Origin: Flavobacteriales bacterium UBA4110
GTDB lineage: Bacteria > Bacteroidota > Bacteroidia > Flavobacteriales > Weeksellaceae
Direction: 5' to 3'
DNA: 57,782 nt
NCBI GenBank assembly: GCA_002383165.1
Contig: DFXK01000002.1
Location: 512,353 to 570,134, forward strand
Numbering within the stretch: the stretch's first letter is position 1; every line of letters starts with the position of its first letter. The notes beneath the pieces were generated by a model. It worked only from the letters and a program-made list of their open reading frames with translations, ran no database searches and was not told the origin of the DNA. Positions 9,085 through 17,022 of this stretch are shown piece by piece. A program made the translations under genes and the position numbers.

Positions 9085-9202
9085 TCGGGCTTTAGCCCGA
9101 TGATAGAAATCAAAATAGAAATCGGCTTTAGCCAAAATTAACCCCTATATATTTTGGCTAAAGCCAGATTGAAACCTACAAAAAAACGGGCTAAAGCCCG
9201 TT
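9085..9202. repeat. Cluster of GGCTTTAGCC palindromes (REP-like)
   Basis: TCGGGCTTTAGCCCGA is at 9085-9100. A 15-base stem (9123-9138 with 9151-9166) is built on CGGCTTTAGCCAAAAT. AACGGGCTAAAGCCCGTT is at 9185-9202. The cluster lies between the convergent Mrr-type and hemL genes and could end transcription from both sides. The repeated core suggests a dispersed repeat family. Confidence 0.75.
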
Positions 9203-9219
9203 CCTATTGATTTCTTTAT

Positions 9220-10500
9220 CTAATACTGAAACTTCCTGAAAGCTTCCAGCGTTTTATCAATCTCTGTATCGCCAATAGCGGATGAAATAAACCAAGTCTC
9301 ATAGCCACTTGGCGGCAGATAAATCCCCTGTTCCAAAACCTGATGAAACAGATTATTGAACAGCCCAATGTTGGAATTATTCACCTCATTAAAATTACTT
9401 GCAGAAGTTACATCAAAGAAAATCGACATCATACTTCCCTTTCGGTTGATTCTGTGTCGGATTCCTTTTTCGTTAAGGATTTTCCCGATTTCGAAATCCA
9501 ATGTTTCAGTTGTTTTATCTAATTTTTTATAGAAATCTGCATCTTCTTTTATCAGTTGTAACGTTTTTAGTCCGGCTCTCATTGCGAGAGGATTTCCGCT
9601 CAAAGTTCCTGCCTGGTAAACGCGTCCTCTTGGCGAAAGCCAGTTCATAATTTCGTTTCTTCCGGCAAAAGCACCAACCGGCAAACCGCCACCAATGACT
9701 TTTCCGTAAGTTACCAAATCCGCTTTTACACCGAGAGCTTCCTGCGCTCCACCAAAAGCCAAACGGAAACCTGTCATTACCTCATCAAAAATCAATAAAG
9801 TTCCATGCTCATCACAAAGTTTTCTAAGGTTCTGAAGGAACTGATTTTCTGGCAAAATACAACCCATATTTCCAGCAATTGGTTCTACTATAATCGCCGC
9901 AATCTGCTCAGGATTATTTTTGAAAAGTTCTTCGACCTGTTCTATATTATTGTATTCGGCGAGCAAAGTATCTTTCGCCGTTCCTTGAGTTACTCCTGGA
10001 GAATTTGGGCTTCCAAAAGTCGCCATTCCACTTCCCGCCTGAATCAAAAACGAATCCGAATGTCCGTGATAACAACCTTCGAACTTGATGATTTTTTCCC
10101 TTTCCGTGTAACCTCTTGCTAAACGAATAGCGCTCATACAAGCCTCAGTTCCCGAAGAAACCATTCTGATCTGGTCAACATTAGGAACATTTTCTACTAT
10201 AAATTTTGCAATCTCGGTTTCCAATTCTGTCGGTGCTCCGAAGGAAAATCCTTTCTCAGCCTGTAGTTTCAGAGCTTCTAAAACTTCAGGATGGGTGTGA
10301 CCTAGAATTGCCGGTCCCCAAGAGTTGATATAATCGACATAGGTTCTGTTGTCCTCGTCTGTGAGGTAAGCACCTTTTGCAGACTTCATAAAAACTGGAA
10401 CACCTCCAACAGATTTGAAGGCACGAACTGGTGAATTAACACCGCCCGGAATATATTGGTACGCTTCTTCAAAAAGCGCTGAACTTCTTTGGTATAACAT
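9220..10500 (-). CDS. hemL: Glutamate-1-semialdehyde 2,1-aminomutase
   Basis: The 426-residue class III PLP aminotransferase has the family's N-terminal GGVNSPVRAFKSVGG segment, EPIAGNMG, and the PLP lysine in TYGKVIGGGLPVGAF. It converts glutamate 1-semialdehyde to 5-aminolevulinate in the C5 route to heme, in the cytoplasm. Length matches the family. The gene is alone here; hemJ lies about 10 kb away. Confidence 0.95.
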   Translation of the reverse strand: MLYQRSSALFEEAYQYIPGGVNSPVRAFKSVGGVPVFMKSAKGAYLTDEDNRTYVDYINSWGPAILGHTHPEVLEALKLQAEKGFSFGAPTELETEIAKFIVENVPNVDQIRMVSSGTEACMSAIRLARGYTEREKIIKFEGCYHGHSDSFLIQAGSGMATFGSPNSPGVTQGTAKDTLLAEYNNIEQVEELFKNNPEQIAAIIVEPIAGNMGCILPENQFLQNLRKLCDEHGTLLIFDEVMTGFRLAFGGAQEALGVKADLVTYGKVIGGGLPVGAFAGRNEIMNWLSPRGRVYQAGTLSGNPLAMRAGLKTLQLIKEDADFYKKLDKTTETLDFEIGKILNEKGIRHRINRKGSMMSIFFDVTSASNFNEVNNSNIGLFNNLFHQVLEQGIYLPPSGYETWFISSAIGDTEIDKTLEAFRKFQY

Positions 10501-10517
10501 TTTTGTTGTTTATTTGG

Positions 10518-10592
10518 TCCGAGGTCCGATGACGGAAGTCGGAGGTTTTAATTATTGCGGTTTGTCTTCGGACATCAGACTACTGTCTTCCA
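10518..10592. repeat. GGAAGTCGGAGG-type dispersed repeat
   Basis: The spacer between hemL and the LysM gene carries GTCCGATGACGGAAGTCGG and an inverted counterpart (CTTCGGACATCAGAC, then GTCTTCCAAC). The same word family recurs at 26458-26480, 26548-26575 and, translated, at 26958-26994. Confidence 0.45.
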
Positions 10593-10593
10593 A

Positions 10594-11664
10594 CTAAGCC
10601 CTTGGCTTCTTACTTTGCAGATAGATCACCTGTCCTGCTCTCGGCTCTTGGCCTGCTTCCATTCTGTTTTTCGAATACAATTTCTTCAATTTGATTCCAA
10701 ATTTCTGAGCAATATCGTGCATTGTTTCGCCAATTCCTGCTTTGTAAGTTTCTTTGTTTCCGGATGAGTTTTTGCCTTCCAAGAAAATGATATCATTCTT
10801 TGCCAGCTTAGAATCTTCCAACTCATTATATTTCATCAGACGTTTTTCACTGATCCCGAACTTCTTAGCAATATCAGACATATCTGCATCTACAGGCATT
10901 ACAAAGAACTTCAAATCACCATTGGGATGATTTTTTACAAGGATATTTTTCAGAAGTGCTGTTTTAGTATTGGCGGCAACCATATCAGATACTTCCGCTT
11001 GTTTTTTTGCATAAGAACCTTGCGAATAAGGAACTTTCACTGTTGGCGGAGCCACTTTTTCATTTTGCTTTTCCTGACCAAGCTGAGCCATAAAAACCGC
11101 ATCATTATTCAGGTTCGGATACAATTTCAGAATCGCATAATAAACCTCGTCTTTAGAAGTATTATCAAATTCATACAGTTTGTAGCGTTCGATTTTATCA
11201 ATCAGGATGTACGCATATCTCGGATTGGTCGCGTATCCAGCTTTCTTAAGCCCGTGAGCCCAAGCTTTGTAATCTTTTGGATTAAGGTCAAACAATTTCG
11301 TGTAATATTTTCTCGTCGCCAAAAAAATCGAATGGTCTTCATAAGACTGTTTTGGGTCTTCATAAACTCGGAAACACTCATTTGGAGCATCATCTGTGTG
11401 TTTCATCGTTTTCCCCGTCCATTCTTCCTTACATTTGATTCCGAAATGGTTTTTCCCTTCCAGAGCCAATCGGCTTTGTCCGCCTCCGGTTTCCAATAGT
11501 CCTTGAGCAAGCGTGATACTGGCAGGAATTTTATATTTCTCCATTTCTTCCACCGCGTATGGCGCGAACTTCTGGATATATTGGTCTTCCGTTTTCCAGG
11601 TTTGTGCTTTTGCAAATCCTAAAACACAAACGAAACCAATCGCCAATAATTTTTTCATTTTCAA
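10594..11664 (-). CDS. Secreted glucosaminidase with LysM repeats
   Basis: The 356-residue protein has a signal peptide (about 1-20, ending FAKAQ). A glucosaminidase (mannosyl-glycoprotein endo-beta-N-acetylglucosaminidase-like) domain spans about 25-170, with QGLLETGGGQS holding the likely catalytic Glu58 and a NHFGIKC motif. Two LysM-like modules occupy the C-terminal 150 residues (about 250-300 and 305-352) and should bind peptidoglycan. Its role is likely cell-wall cleavage or remodelling in the periplasm. An ATG two codons further in is an equally good start. Confidence 0.85.
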   Translation of the reverse strand: MKMKKLLAIGFVCVLGFAKAQTWKTEDQYIQKFAPYAVEEMEKYKIPASITLAQGLLETGGGQSRLALEGKNHFGIKCKEEWTGKTMKHTDDAPNECFRVYEDPKQSYEDHSIFLATRKYYTKLFDLNPKDYKAWAHGLKKAGYATNPRYAYILIDKIERYKLYEFDNTSKDEVYYAILKLYPNLNNDAVFMAQLGQEKQNEKVAPPTVKVPYSQGSYAKKQAEVSDMVAANTKTALLKNILVKNHPNGDLKFFVMPVDADMSDIAKKFGISEKRLMKYNELEDSKLAKNDIIFLEGKNSSGNKETYKAGIGETMHDIAQKFGIKLKKLYSKNRMEAGQEPRAGQVIYLQSKKPRA

Positions 11665-11693
11665 TATTTTATAATATTTATTCTTTATTTTTC

Positions 11694-11775
11694 AGGAGCT
11701 ATTTCCCGCTATCCGCTATATCTTTTCCTTTTTTTGCAAAAAAAGAAAAAGGATGCCGCTACTATCGGGGCTATG
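11694..11775 (-). repeat. Structured intergenic repeat, family R1, copy 1
   Basis: The outer 30 bases (11694-11723) and 25 bases (11751-11775) are exact reverse complements of the ends of copy 2 (13033-13062 and 12947-12971). The 27-base centre differs and is a palindrome around TTTTTTTGCAAAAAAA. It lies downstream of the PLP-enzyme gene. Confidence 0.85.
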
Positions 11776-11799
11776 AGGTTCAACTTCTTTAGAACTTCT

Positions 11800-11910
11800 G
11801 TCACTTCGAGTAGTCCGCCTTAGGCGAGACGTATCGAGAAGTTTCTAATAAAAAGTTCTCGACACAAAAATTATTTCCGTTGCTCTACAATAATTTTCAC
11901 TCGAACTGAC
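11800..11910. repeat. TCACTTCGAGT inverted-repeat element
   Basis: GTCACTTCGAGT at 11800-11811 pairs with ACTCGAACTGAC at 11899-11910 (11 of 12). Between them are TATCGAGAAG and AGTTCTCGACAC, which can also pair. The element begins right after the stop of the PLP-enzyme gene and may act as its terminator. Confidence 0.65.
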
Positions 11911-11911
11911 G

Positions 11912-12826
11912 TTACATTTCAAACTCAATCAATGCTCTATTTTTACTTTTCAAAAACTGATTCGCGCCTTTGATGCCCTGCAATCCGCCCGTATGAAATG
12001 CCAGAATCTTCGATCCTTTCGGAAAGTAAGCTTTCTGGGCCAAATCAAAAATCTTCTGCATCATTTTTCCTGTATAGATTGGGTCAAGCGGAATCTTATA
12101 TTCTTTATAAAACCAATTTATAAAACGGATATTCTCGTCAGTTATTTTTCCATAACGACTTTCATCTGCATCCATCAATTCAAAATTGTTTCTCCTACTC
12201 CATTCTTGTATTGTCTTCTCCAGCGAATTATCTTTCACTGCTTTGATTCCAATTACTTTCTGGTGTTCTTCTGCAAATCTGGAAATCCCAGCAACTGTTC
12301 CTCCAGTTCCAACAGCCGTGCAAAGATAATTAAAATCTTTGGTGTCATTTACCAACATATATTGGACACCTTCAACCGCCATTTCATTACTTCCGCCTTC
12401 TGGAATGATGAGTGAATTGGGATATTGTTCTGAAAATTGTTGAGTTAGCTTTTCTTTATTTTGATAATCTTCTCTTGACACAAAGAAGAACTGCATTCCG
12501 TTTTTGGAAGCTTCGGAAAGTGTTGGATTATTTTGCCAGTTATTTTCTAATTCATTTCCTCTTATGATTCCAATTGTAGGAATCCCAAACTCTTTTCCAA
12601 AGGCTGAAACCGACGAAATATGGTTAGAAAAAGCGCCTCCGAAAGTTATTATTAAAGGATTTTCAGGATTCGATTCCAGATATTGATTGACATTGAAAAA
12701 GAGTTTCCAGAATTTGTTCCCGGAAATTTTTGAATGGATCAAGTCTTCTCTTTTGATAAAAATCTGAATATCAAAATCAGTTTTGATTTCAACAATTGGG
12801 ATTTTATATTCCGGAATCTGAAGCAT
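11912..12826 (-). CDS. PLP-dependent D-cysteine desulfhydrase / ACC deaminase-like enzyme
   Basis: The 304-residue protein is a fold-type II PLP enzyme. The PLP lysine is Lys38 in SGNKFWKL, followed by the substrate-side motif GGAFSNHISS (about 63-72) and a phosphate loop GTGGTVAG. Family members open ACC to 2-oxobutyrate or release sulfide from D-cysteine; in bacteria without ethylene-related niches the latter is more usual. Which substrate is used here cannot be told by reading. The gene is flanked by inverted copies of repeat R1 and has its own -7 element. Confidence 0.8.
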   Translation of the reverse strand: MLQIPEYKIPIVEIKTDFDIQIFIKREDLIHSKISGNKFWKLFFNVNQYLESNPENPLIITFGGAFSNHISSVSAFGKEFGIPTIGIIRGNELENNWQNNPTLSEASKNGMQFFFVSREDYQNKEKLTQQFSEQYPNSLIIPEGGSNEMAVEGVQYMLVNDTKDFNYLCTAVGTGGTVAGISRFAEEHQKVIGIKAVKDNSLEKTIQEWSRRNNFELMDADESRYGKITDENIRFINWFYKEYKIPLDPIYTGKMMQKIFDLAQKAYFPKGSKILAFHTGGLQGIKGANQFLKSKNRALIEFEM

Positions 12827-12830
12827 TTTT

Positions 12831-12838
12831 CAAAATTA
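12831..12838 (-). promoter_or_regulatory. -7 element of the PLP-enzyme gene
   Basis: On the minus strand TAATTTTG matches TAnnTTTG and ends 4 bases before the ATG, implying a very short leader. Confidence 0.45.
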
Positions 12839-12946
12839 GGTAAGTTTTTGATGAGAAAGAAATTTATGAAAATTTTTCTCTTTCTTTCACTATAAAAAAT
12901 TTCCGACTGTTCTACTGAACTGAAAATTATTTTGGATGACAAAAGC

Positions 12947-13062
12947 CATAGCCCCGATAGTAGCGGCATCCTTTTTTGGCATTGCGGTGAAAACTTCTAA
13001 GGATTGCTTCACTTCGTTCGCAATGCCAAAAAAGATATAGCGGATAGCGGGAAATAGCTCCT
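12947..13062 (+). repeat. Structured intergenic repeat, family R1, copy 2
   Basis: It has the same arms as copy 1 in opposite orientation. The centre is longer (61 bases) and forms a hairpin in which TTTTTTGGCATTGCG pairs with CGCAATGCCAAAAAA. The loop contains CTTCACTTCGTTCG. Confidence 0.85.
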
Positions 13063-13125
13063 AATTGAAAATTTAAAAAAGTCGCTAGTCGACGGAGTCA
13101 ATAAGCTCCTAAAAATTCTACAAAC

Positions 13126-13152
13126 AAAAAAGTCCACCAAAAATGGTGGACT
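13126..13152 (-). terminator. Terminator of the transketolase genes
   Basis: AGTCCACC and GGTGGACT (13131-13152) form an 8-base stem with a 6-base loop. On the minus strand it is followed by a T-rich run. Confidence 0.75.
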
Positions 13153-13175
13153 CTGTATGATATAATTCTTAAAAA

Positions 13176-14129
13176 TTATTTTGTTCTTTCGATGATTTTT
13201 TTCACTGCTTTTACAACAGCATCGGCATCAATTTGATATTTTTTCATTAGTTCTGCAGGTGTACCAGATTCCCCGAAAGTATCGTGAACCGCTACGAATT
13301 CTTGAGGTGTTGGTCTTCTTCTTGCCAAAACTCCAGCAATAGATTCTCCTAATCCACCAAGATAATTATGCTCCTCAGCAGTTACAATCTTACCTGTTTT
13401 TTCTACAGATTTCAAGATTATCTCTTCATCCAAAGGTTTGATGGTGTGGATATTGATAATTTCAACTGAAATACCTTCTTTCTCCAATTCGTCCGCTGCC
13501 AACAGAGATTCCCAAACCAAATGTCCTGTTGCAACAATCGTTACATCCGTTCCTTCTTGCAAAAGAATTCCTTTTCCAATCTCGAAAGGCATATCTTCCG
13601 GAATGAAAACCGGAACAACTGGACGTCCAAATCTTAGATAAACAGGACCTTCGTGTGCAGCAGCAGCAAGAGTTGCCGCCTTAGTTTGGTTATAATCGCA
13701 AGGATTGATTACCGTCATACCCGGTAACATTTTCATCATCCCGATATCTTCCAAAACCTGGTGTGTTGCGCCATCTTCACCTAAAGTAACTCCGGCGTGA
13801 GAAGCAGCAATTTTCACATTTTTCCCTGAGTAAGCAATGGATTGACGGATCTGATCATAAACTCTGGATGTTGCAAAATTGGCGAAAGTACCAGCAAAAG
13901 GGATTTTCCCGTTAATCGTCAAACCTGCCGCCAAGCCCATCATATTAGCCTCTGCAATACCTGTTTGGAAAAATCTTTCCGGAGCTTTCTCTATGAATTT
14001 CTCCATTTTAAGAGAACCAATCAAATCTGCGCAAAGTGCTACAACATTTGGATTTGTATCAGCTAATTCTGCCAATCCTGCTCCAAAACCGGAACGTGTA
14101 TCTTTTTTTTCTGTATATGTATATTTCAT
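13176..14129 (-). CDS. Transketolase, C-terminal subunit
   Basis: The 317-residue protein holds the pyrimidine-binding and C-terminal domains of a split transketolase. It begins with the segment YTEKKDTRSGFG, and contains GIAEANMMGLAAGL and SHAGVTLGEDGATHQ, typical of this half. It partners the product of the next gene upstream (14230-15081). Together they transfer two-carbon units between sugar phosphates in the pentose phosphate pathway with thiamine diphosphate. The two genes are 100 bases apart with an AT-rich repeat between them. Confidence 0.92.
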   Translation of the reverse strand: MKYTYTEKKDTRSGFGAGLAELADTNPNVVALCADLIGSLKMEKFIEKAPERFFQTGIAEANMMGLAAGLTINGKIPFAGTFANFATSRVYDQIRQSIAYSGKNVKIAASHAGVTLGEDGATHQVLEDIGMMKMLPGMTVINPCDYNQTKAATLAAAAHEGPVYLRFGRPVVPVFIPEDMPFEIGKGILLQEGTDVTIVATGHLVWESLLAADELEKEGISVEIINIHTIKPLDEEIILKSVEKTGKIVTAEEHNYLGGLGESIAGVLARRRPTPQEFVAVHDTFGESGTPAELMKKYQIDADAVVKAVKKIIERTK

Positions 14130-14131
14130 TT

Positions 14132-14228
14132 TATTATAATTGATGATTGATAAGTGATAAATGATTTCTCAACTTTTAATTCTGTTAATCAAAAAAAATC
14201 ATTCATCATTAATAATTTATCATTGATA
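14132..14228. repeat. AT-rich inverted repeat between transketolase subunit genes
   Basis: GATGATTGATAAGTGATAA near 14142 is matched in reverse by TTATCATTGATAATTAATAA near 14218. Similar ATGATAAATGAT words occur near 51908-51945. There is no clear T tract, so it is not obviously a terminator. Confidence 0.45.
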
Positions 14229-14229
14229 A

Positions 14230-15081
14230 TTAATAATCAGCTGGTGCTTCTAAGTACAATTGTTTGATAGCTAATTCCAACTGCTCATCATTAGGCGCTT
14301 TTCCGTGCCAAGAATGGCTTCCCATCATATAATCTACACCGCTCCCCATCTCTGTATGAAGAAGAATCGCGACTGGCTTTCCGTTTCCGGTTTCCGCTTT
14401 GGCTCTGTTTAAGATTCCGATGACAGCTTCCAGATCGTTTCCGTTTTTTTCTTCAAGAACCAACCATCCGAAAGCTTCTAATTTCCCTCTCAAATCTCCT
14501 AAAGATAATACATCATCTGTATCTCCATCAATCTGTCTTCCGTTATAATCTACCGTCGCAATGACATTATCAACTTTCTTGGCCGCCGCATACATAAAAG
14601 CTTCCCAGTTCTGACCTTCCTGCAACTCACCATCACCCTGAAGTATATAAACCAAAGAATTGTCTCCGTCTAATTTTTTACCTTGAGCAGCTCCAAGCGC
14701 AACAGAAAGACCCTGTCCGAGAGAACCGGACGCTACTCTAACACCCGGCAAGCCTTCATGAGTTGTTGGGTGACCTTGTAATCTTGAATTTAGTTTTCTG
14801 AACGTTGCCAATTCTGCTACCGGAAAGAAATCGAATCTTGCCAAAGTACTGTAAAATACAGGCGAGATATGTCCGTTTGAAAGGAAGAAAAGATCTTCAC
14901 CTTTTCCATCCATTGTGAAAGGAAGTTTGTAATTCATTACCTCCCCGTAAAGTGCCACAAAATATTCCGTACATCCCAATGATCCTCCGGGATGGCCACT
15001 ATTTACAGCATGAACCATTCTCAGAATATCTCTTCTGATTTGCGTAGAAAGGCCTTTCAGCTCTTCGATTGATTTGCTCAT
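14230..15081 (-). CDS. Transketolase, N-terminal subunit
   Basis: The 283-residue protein is the thiamine-diphosphate-binding half of a split transketolase. It has HAVNSGHPGGSLG near residue 24 and the GDGELQEGQNWEA motif near 150 that binds the diphosphate through a metal ion. It works with the C-terminal subunit encoded just downstream. Split transketolases are common in Bacteroidota and archaea, so the split is not a frameshift. Confidence 0.93.
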   Translation of the reverse strand: MSKSIEELKGLSTQIRRDILRMVHAVNSGHPGGSLGCTEYFVALYGEVMNYKLPFTMDGKGEDLFFLSNGHISPVFYSTLARFDFFPVAELATFRKLNSRLQGHPTTHEGLPGVRVASGSLGQGLSVALGAAQGKKLDGDNSLVYILQGDGELQEGQNWEAFMYAAAKKVDNVIATVDYNGRQIDGDTDDVLSLGDLRGKLEAFGWLVLEEKNGNDLEAVIGILNRAKAETGNGKPVAILLHTEMGSGVDYMMGSHSWHGKAPNDEQLELAIKQLYLEAPADY

Positions 15082-15161
15082 TTTATTAGATTTACTTTCT
15101 GGCGAAAATACAATTTTTTGACGAGGTCTAAAATTCTGTGTCTAAAATTTTCGCATAAAAA

Positions 15162-15181
15162 AAACCGCCAATTGGCGGTTT
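15162..15181 (-). terminator. Second leftward terminator
   Basis: AAACCGCCAATTGGCGGTTT is a perfect 20-base palindrome followed on the minus strand by eight T. It is 194 bases beyond the terminator of the outer membrane protein gene. Confidence 0.7.
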
Positions 15182-15374
15182 CAAATTTTACACGACGATA
15201 ATACCAGTTATCAGAAAATTTAAATTCATAAAAGATCCATAAACAACATCGCTAATTTCTATGTGAATTTAATATGTAAGGTGTGATATTATTAAGTGTA
15301 GATTGAGTAACATTTTACGTTCGAAATGATAACAGTTATCAACTGTATTATCATACACTAGCTTTTAATCAAAA

Positions 15375-15404
15375 AAAAACTCTGACAATTGCCAGAGTTT
15401 TTTT
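15375..15404 (-). terminator. Terminator of the outer membrane protein gene
   Basis: AAACTCTG pairs with CAGAGTTT around an 8-base loop, with A and T runs on both sides, 17 bases after the gene's stop. Confidence 0.8.
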
Positions 15405-15420
15405 ATAATCATTGTAAGAT

Positions 15421-15915
15421 TTATTTCAAGAAGAAATTATAACCTAAATTAACGGATCCTACTGAAAAATCATTACTTACGCCTTGGTAACCTAGATATA
15501 ATTCACCTTGAGAAAAATTATAGGCTACTTTTGGCTGGTAATATAAACCTCCGTCTATTCCATCCTTAGTAGAGATCCCATATCCCAAGTCTAAACCTAA
15601 AGAAACAGGTGATCCTGAAAATCTATATTTACCTGATGCTGCAATTGGAATAAAGCCAAAATCATCACCTTTTATAGAACCTCCTCCTGGCACATCATAA
15701 CTTTTCCCTATAAAGTGCGTGTAACCAGATGCAATTCCTAAATCAAAACTTGGAGCAACGTTCCACATATAAGCTGCATCCAAACCTAGGTTAAATGATG
15801 ATGCATCTCCTGCATCTGCTACTGGAACACCGATATGAGCACCCAGTTTAAAACCTTCTTGTGCACTTGACAGTCCAAATACTGCCATAGCTGCAATCAT
15901 TATTAACTTTTTCAT
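15421..15915 (-). CDS. Small outer membrane beta-barrel protein
   Basis: The 164-residue protein has a signal peptide (1-18, ending LSSAQ). The rest consists of alternating amphipathic strands rich in Gly and aromatic residues (such as YLGYQGVSNDFSVGSVNLGYNF), ending in the Phe-Leu-Lys typical of a barrel end. It resembles the outer-membrane-protein beta-barrel families of Bacteroidota (OmpW/OMP_b-brl-like). Its ligand and role are unknown. It is transcribed after phoH with a 48-base gap and has its own terminator. Confidence 0.7.
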   Translation of the reverse strand: MKKLIMIAAMAVFGLSSAQEGFKLGAHIGVPVADAGDASSFNLGLDAAYMWNVAPSFDLGIASGYTHFIGKSYDVPGGGSIKGDDFGFIPIAASGKYRFSGSPVSLGLDLGYGISTKDGIDGGLYYQPKVAYNFSQGELYLGYQGVSNDFSVGSVNLGYNFFLK

Positions 15916-15963
15916 AGTTTTTAAATATTTAATCTAATAGAAAGCTACCAATTTTCATGCCAA

Positions 15964-16917
15964 TTATTTTTCTTTCTTCTCACTATTGTTATAAGCAACA
16001 ATAATTTTTTTGACTACAGGATGTCTCACTACATCTTCTTCTGTAAGATGCACGAACCCGATTTCATCAATATTTTTAAGAATTTGCATAGATTCCTTGA
16101 GCCCAGATTGCTGTTTCGGAGGCAAATCTACCTGACTGGGATCACCGGTTATGATAAACTTGGCGTTCATTCCCATCCTAGTCAGGAACATTTTCATTTG
16201 AGAATGGGTGGTGTTCTGTGCTTCGTCCAAAATCACAAATGCTTCGTCCAAAGTCCGGCCTCTCATAAAAGCTAATGGCGCAACTTCAATTACTTTTTTC
16301 TCTATAAAACCTTCTAGCTTTTCATGAGGAATCATATCCCTCAGCGCATCATACAAAGGCTGCAAGTACGGATCAAGCTTTTCCTTAAGATCACCAGGAA
16401 GAAAGCCTAAACTTTCACCCGCTTCCACCGCTGGTCTGGTTAAAATAATTCTTTTTACTTCCTTATCTCTCAAAGCTCTGACTGCCAGCGCTACGCTTGT
16501 ATAAGTTTTACCGGTTCCAGCAGGACCGATTGCGAAGACCATATCTTTTGTTTCGGATACTTTTACCAGCTTTTTTAGGTTGGTAGTTTTTGCTTTTATA
16601 GCTTTTCCGTTGACACCTTTTACTATAATATCCTGGTCAAATACCAATTGCTTTTCATTATCGTCTTTTAGCTTCAAAAGGGATTCGAGATTTTTTATCT
16701 CTAAAGAATTATGCTTGGACATGTATGCGGTAACATCATCCAACTTTTGTTTAAGCACATCAAGTGTTTCGCGGTTTCCCATTGCGAAGATGAAATTATC
16801 TCGTCCTGTGATTTTTAGCGTTGGAAAAATGGACTTTATCAGGTTAAAATTTTGGTTTTGTACGCCGTAAAAAGTCTTGGTATCTACGCCTTCCAGTTCA
16901 TAATTTATTTCGAACAT
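15964..16917 (-). CDS. phoH: PhoH-like ATPase
   Basis: The 317-residue protein has the PhoH core: Walker A GPAGTGKT, the family signature LTRPAVEAGESLGFLPGDL, and Walker B FVILDEAQN. PhoH-like proteins are NTPases linked to RNA handling, although the exact function is unsettled. The frame is open for 9 codons further upstream (to 16944), but that start would sit in the probable -7 element TATATTTG (16942-16949), so the ATG at 16917, beginning MFEINYELEG, is the better one. Confidence 0.92.
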   Translation of the reverse strand: MFEINYELEGVDTKTFYGVQNQNFNLIKSIFPTLKITGRDNFIFAMGNRETLDVLKQKLDDVTAYMSKHNSLEIKNLESLLKLKDDNEKQLVFDQDIIVKGVNGKAIKAKTTNLKKLVKVSETKDMVFAIGPAGTGKTYTSVALAVRALRDKEVKRIILTRPAVEAGESLGFLPGDLKEKLDPYLQPLYDALRDMIPHEKLEGFIEKKVIEVAPLAFMRGRTLDEAFVILDEAQNTTHSQMKMFLTRMGMNAKFIITGDPSQVDLPPKQQSGLKESMQILKNIDEIGFVHLTEEDVVRHPVVKKIIVAYNNSEKKEK

Positions 16918-16941
16918 AATTAATATTGAGAGTTTGTATAA

Positions 16942-16949
16942 CAAATATA
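16942..16949 (-). promoter_or_regulatory. -7 element of phoH promoter
   Basis: On the minus strand TATATTTG matches TAnnTTTG, 24 bases before the chosen ATG. Confidence 0.5.
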
Positions 16950-16996
16950 TGAATACATTTGATATGTTATGTTCGTTTTAAAAAATTGAATTGTAC

Positions 16997-17004
16997 TAAA
17001 TTTG
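16997..17004 (+). promoter_or_regulatory. -7 element of the SAM hydrolase-family gene
   Basis: TAAATTTG matches TAnnTTTG, 18 bases before ATG 17023; TTCG at 16972-16975 could be a weak -33 element. It decides against the TTG at 17002 as start. Confidence 0.5.
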
Positions 17005-17022
17005 CAATTAAATATTAAATCA

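Larger units (their letters stand above)
15082..15420. other. Gene-free stretch with two leftward terminators
   Basis: No convincing open frame is present. It holds the hairpins at 15162-15181 and 15375-15404 and, between them, an AT-rich segment with GATAACAGTTATC (about 15329-15341). A small leftward RNA ending at 15162 is possible but no good promoter match was found. Confidence 0.35.

Noticed and set aside
9085..9202. CRISPR array
   Set aside because: Units are palindromes of different length without regular unique spacers, and no cas gene is near.
10927..11499. 190-codon open frame antisense to the glucosaminidase gene
   Set aside because: It is a shadow of a gene with signal peptide, catalytic motif and LysM repeats.
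12739..12969. 76-codon open frame upstream of the PLP-enzyme gene
   Set aside because: It overlaps the PLP-enzyme start, the promoter and repeat R1, and has no protein-like composition.
11694..13062. Composite transposon formed by the two R1 copies
   Set aside because: No transposase or recognisable target duplication is present; the copies are better described as small structured repeats.
13176..15081. Transketolase broken by a frameshift
   Set aside because: The two halves are complete subunits with their own start and stop and a 100-base spacer, as in other split transketolases.
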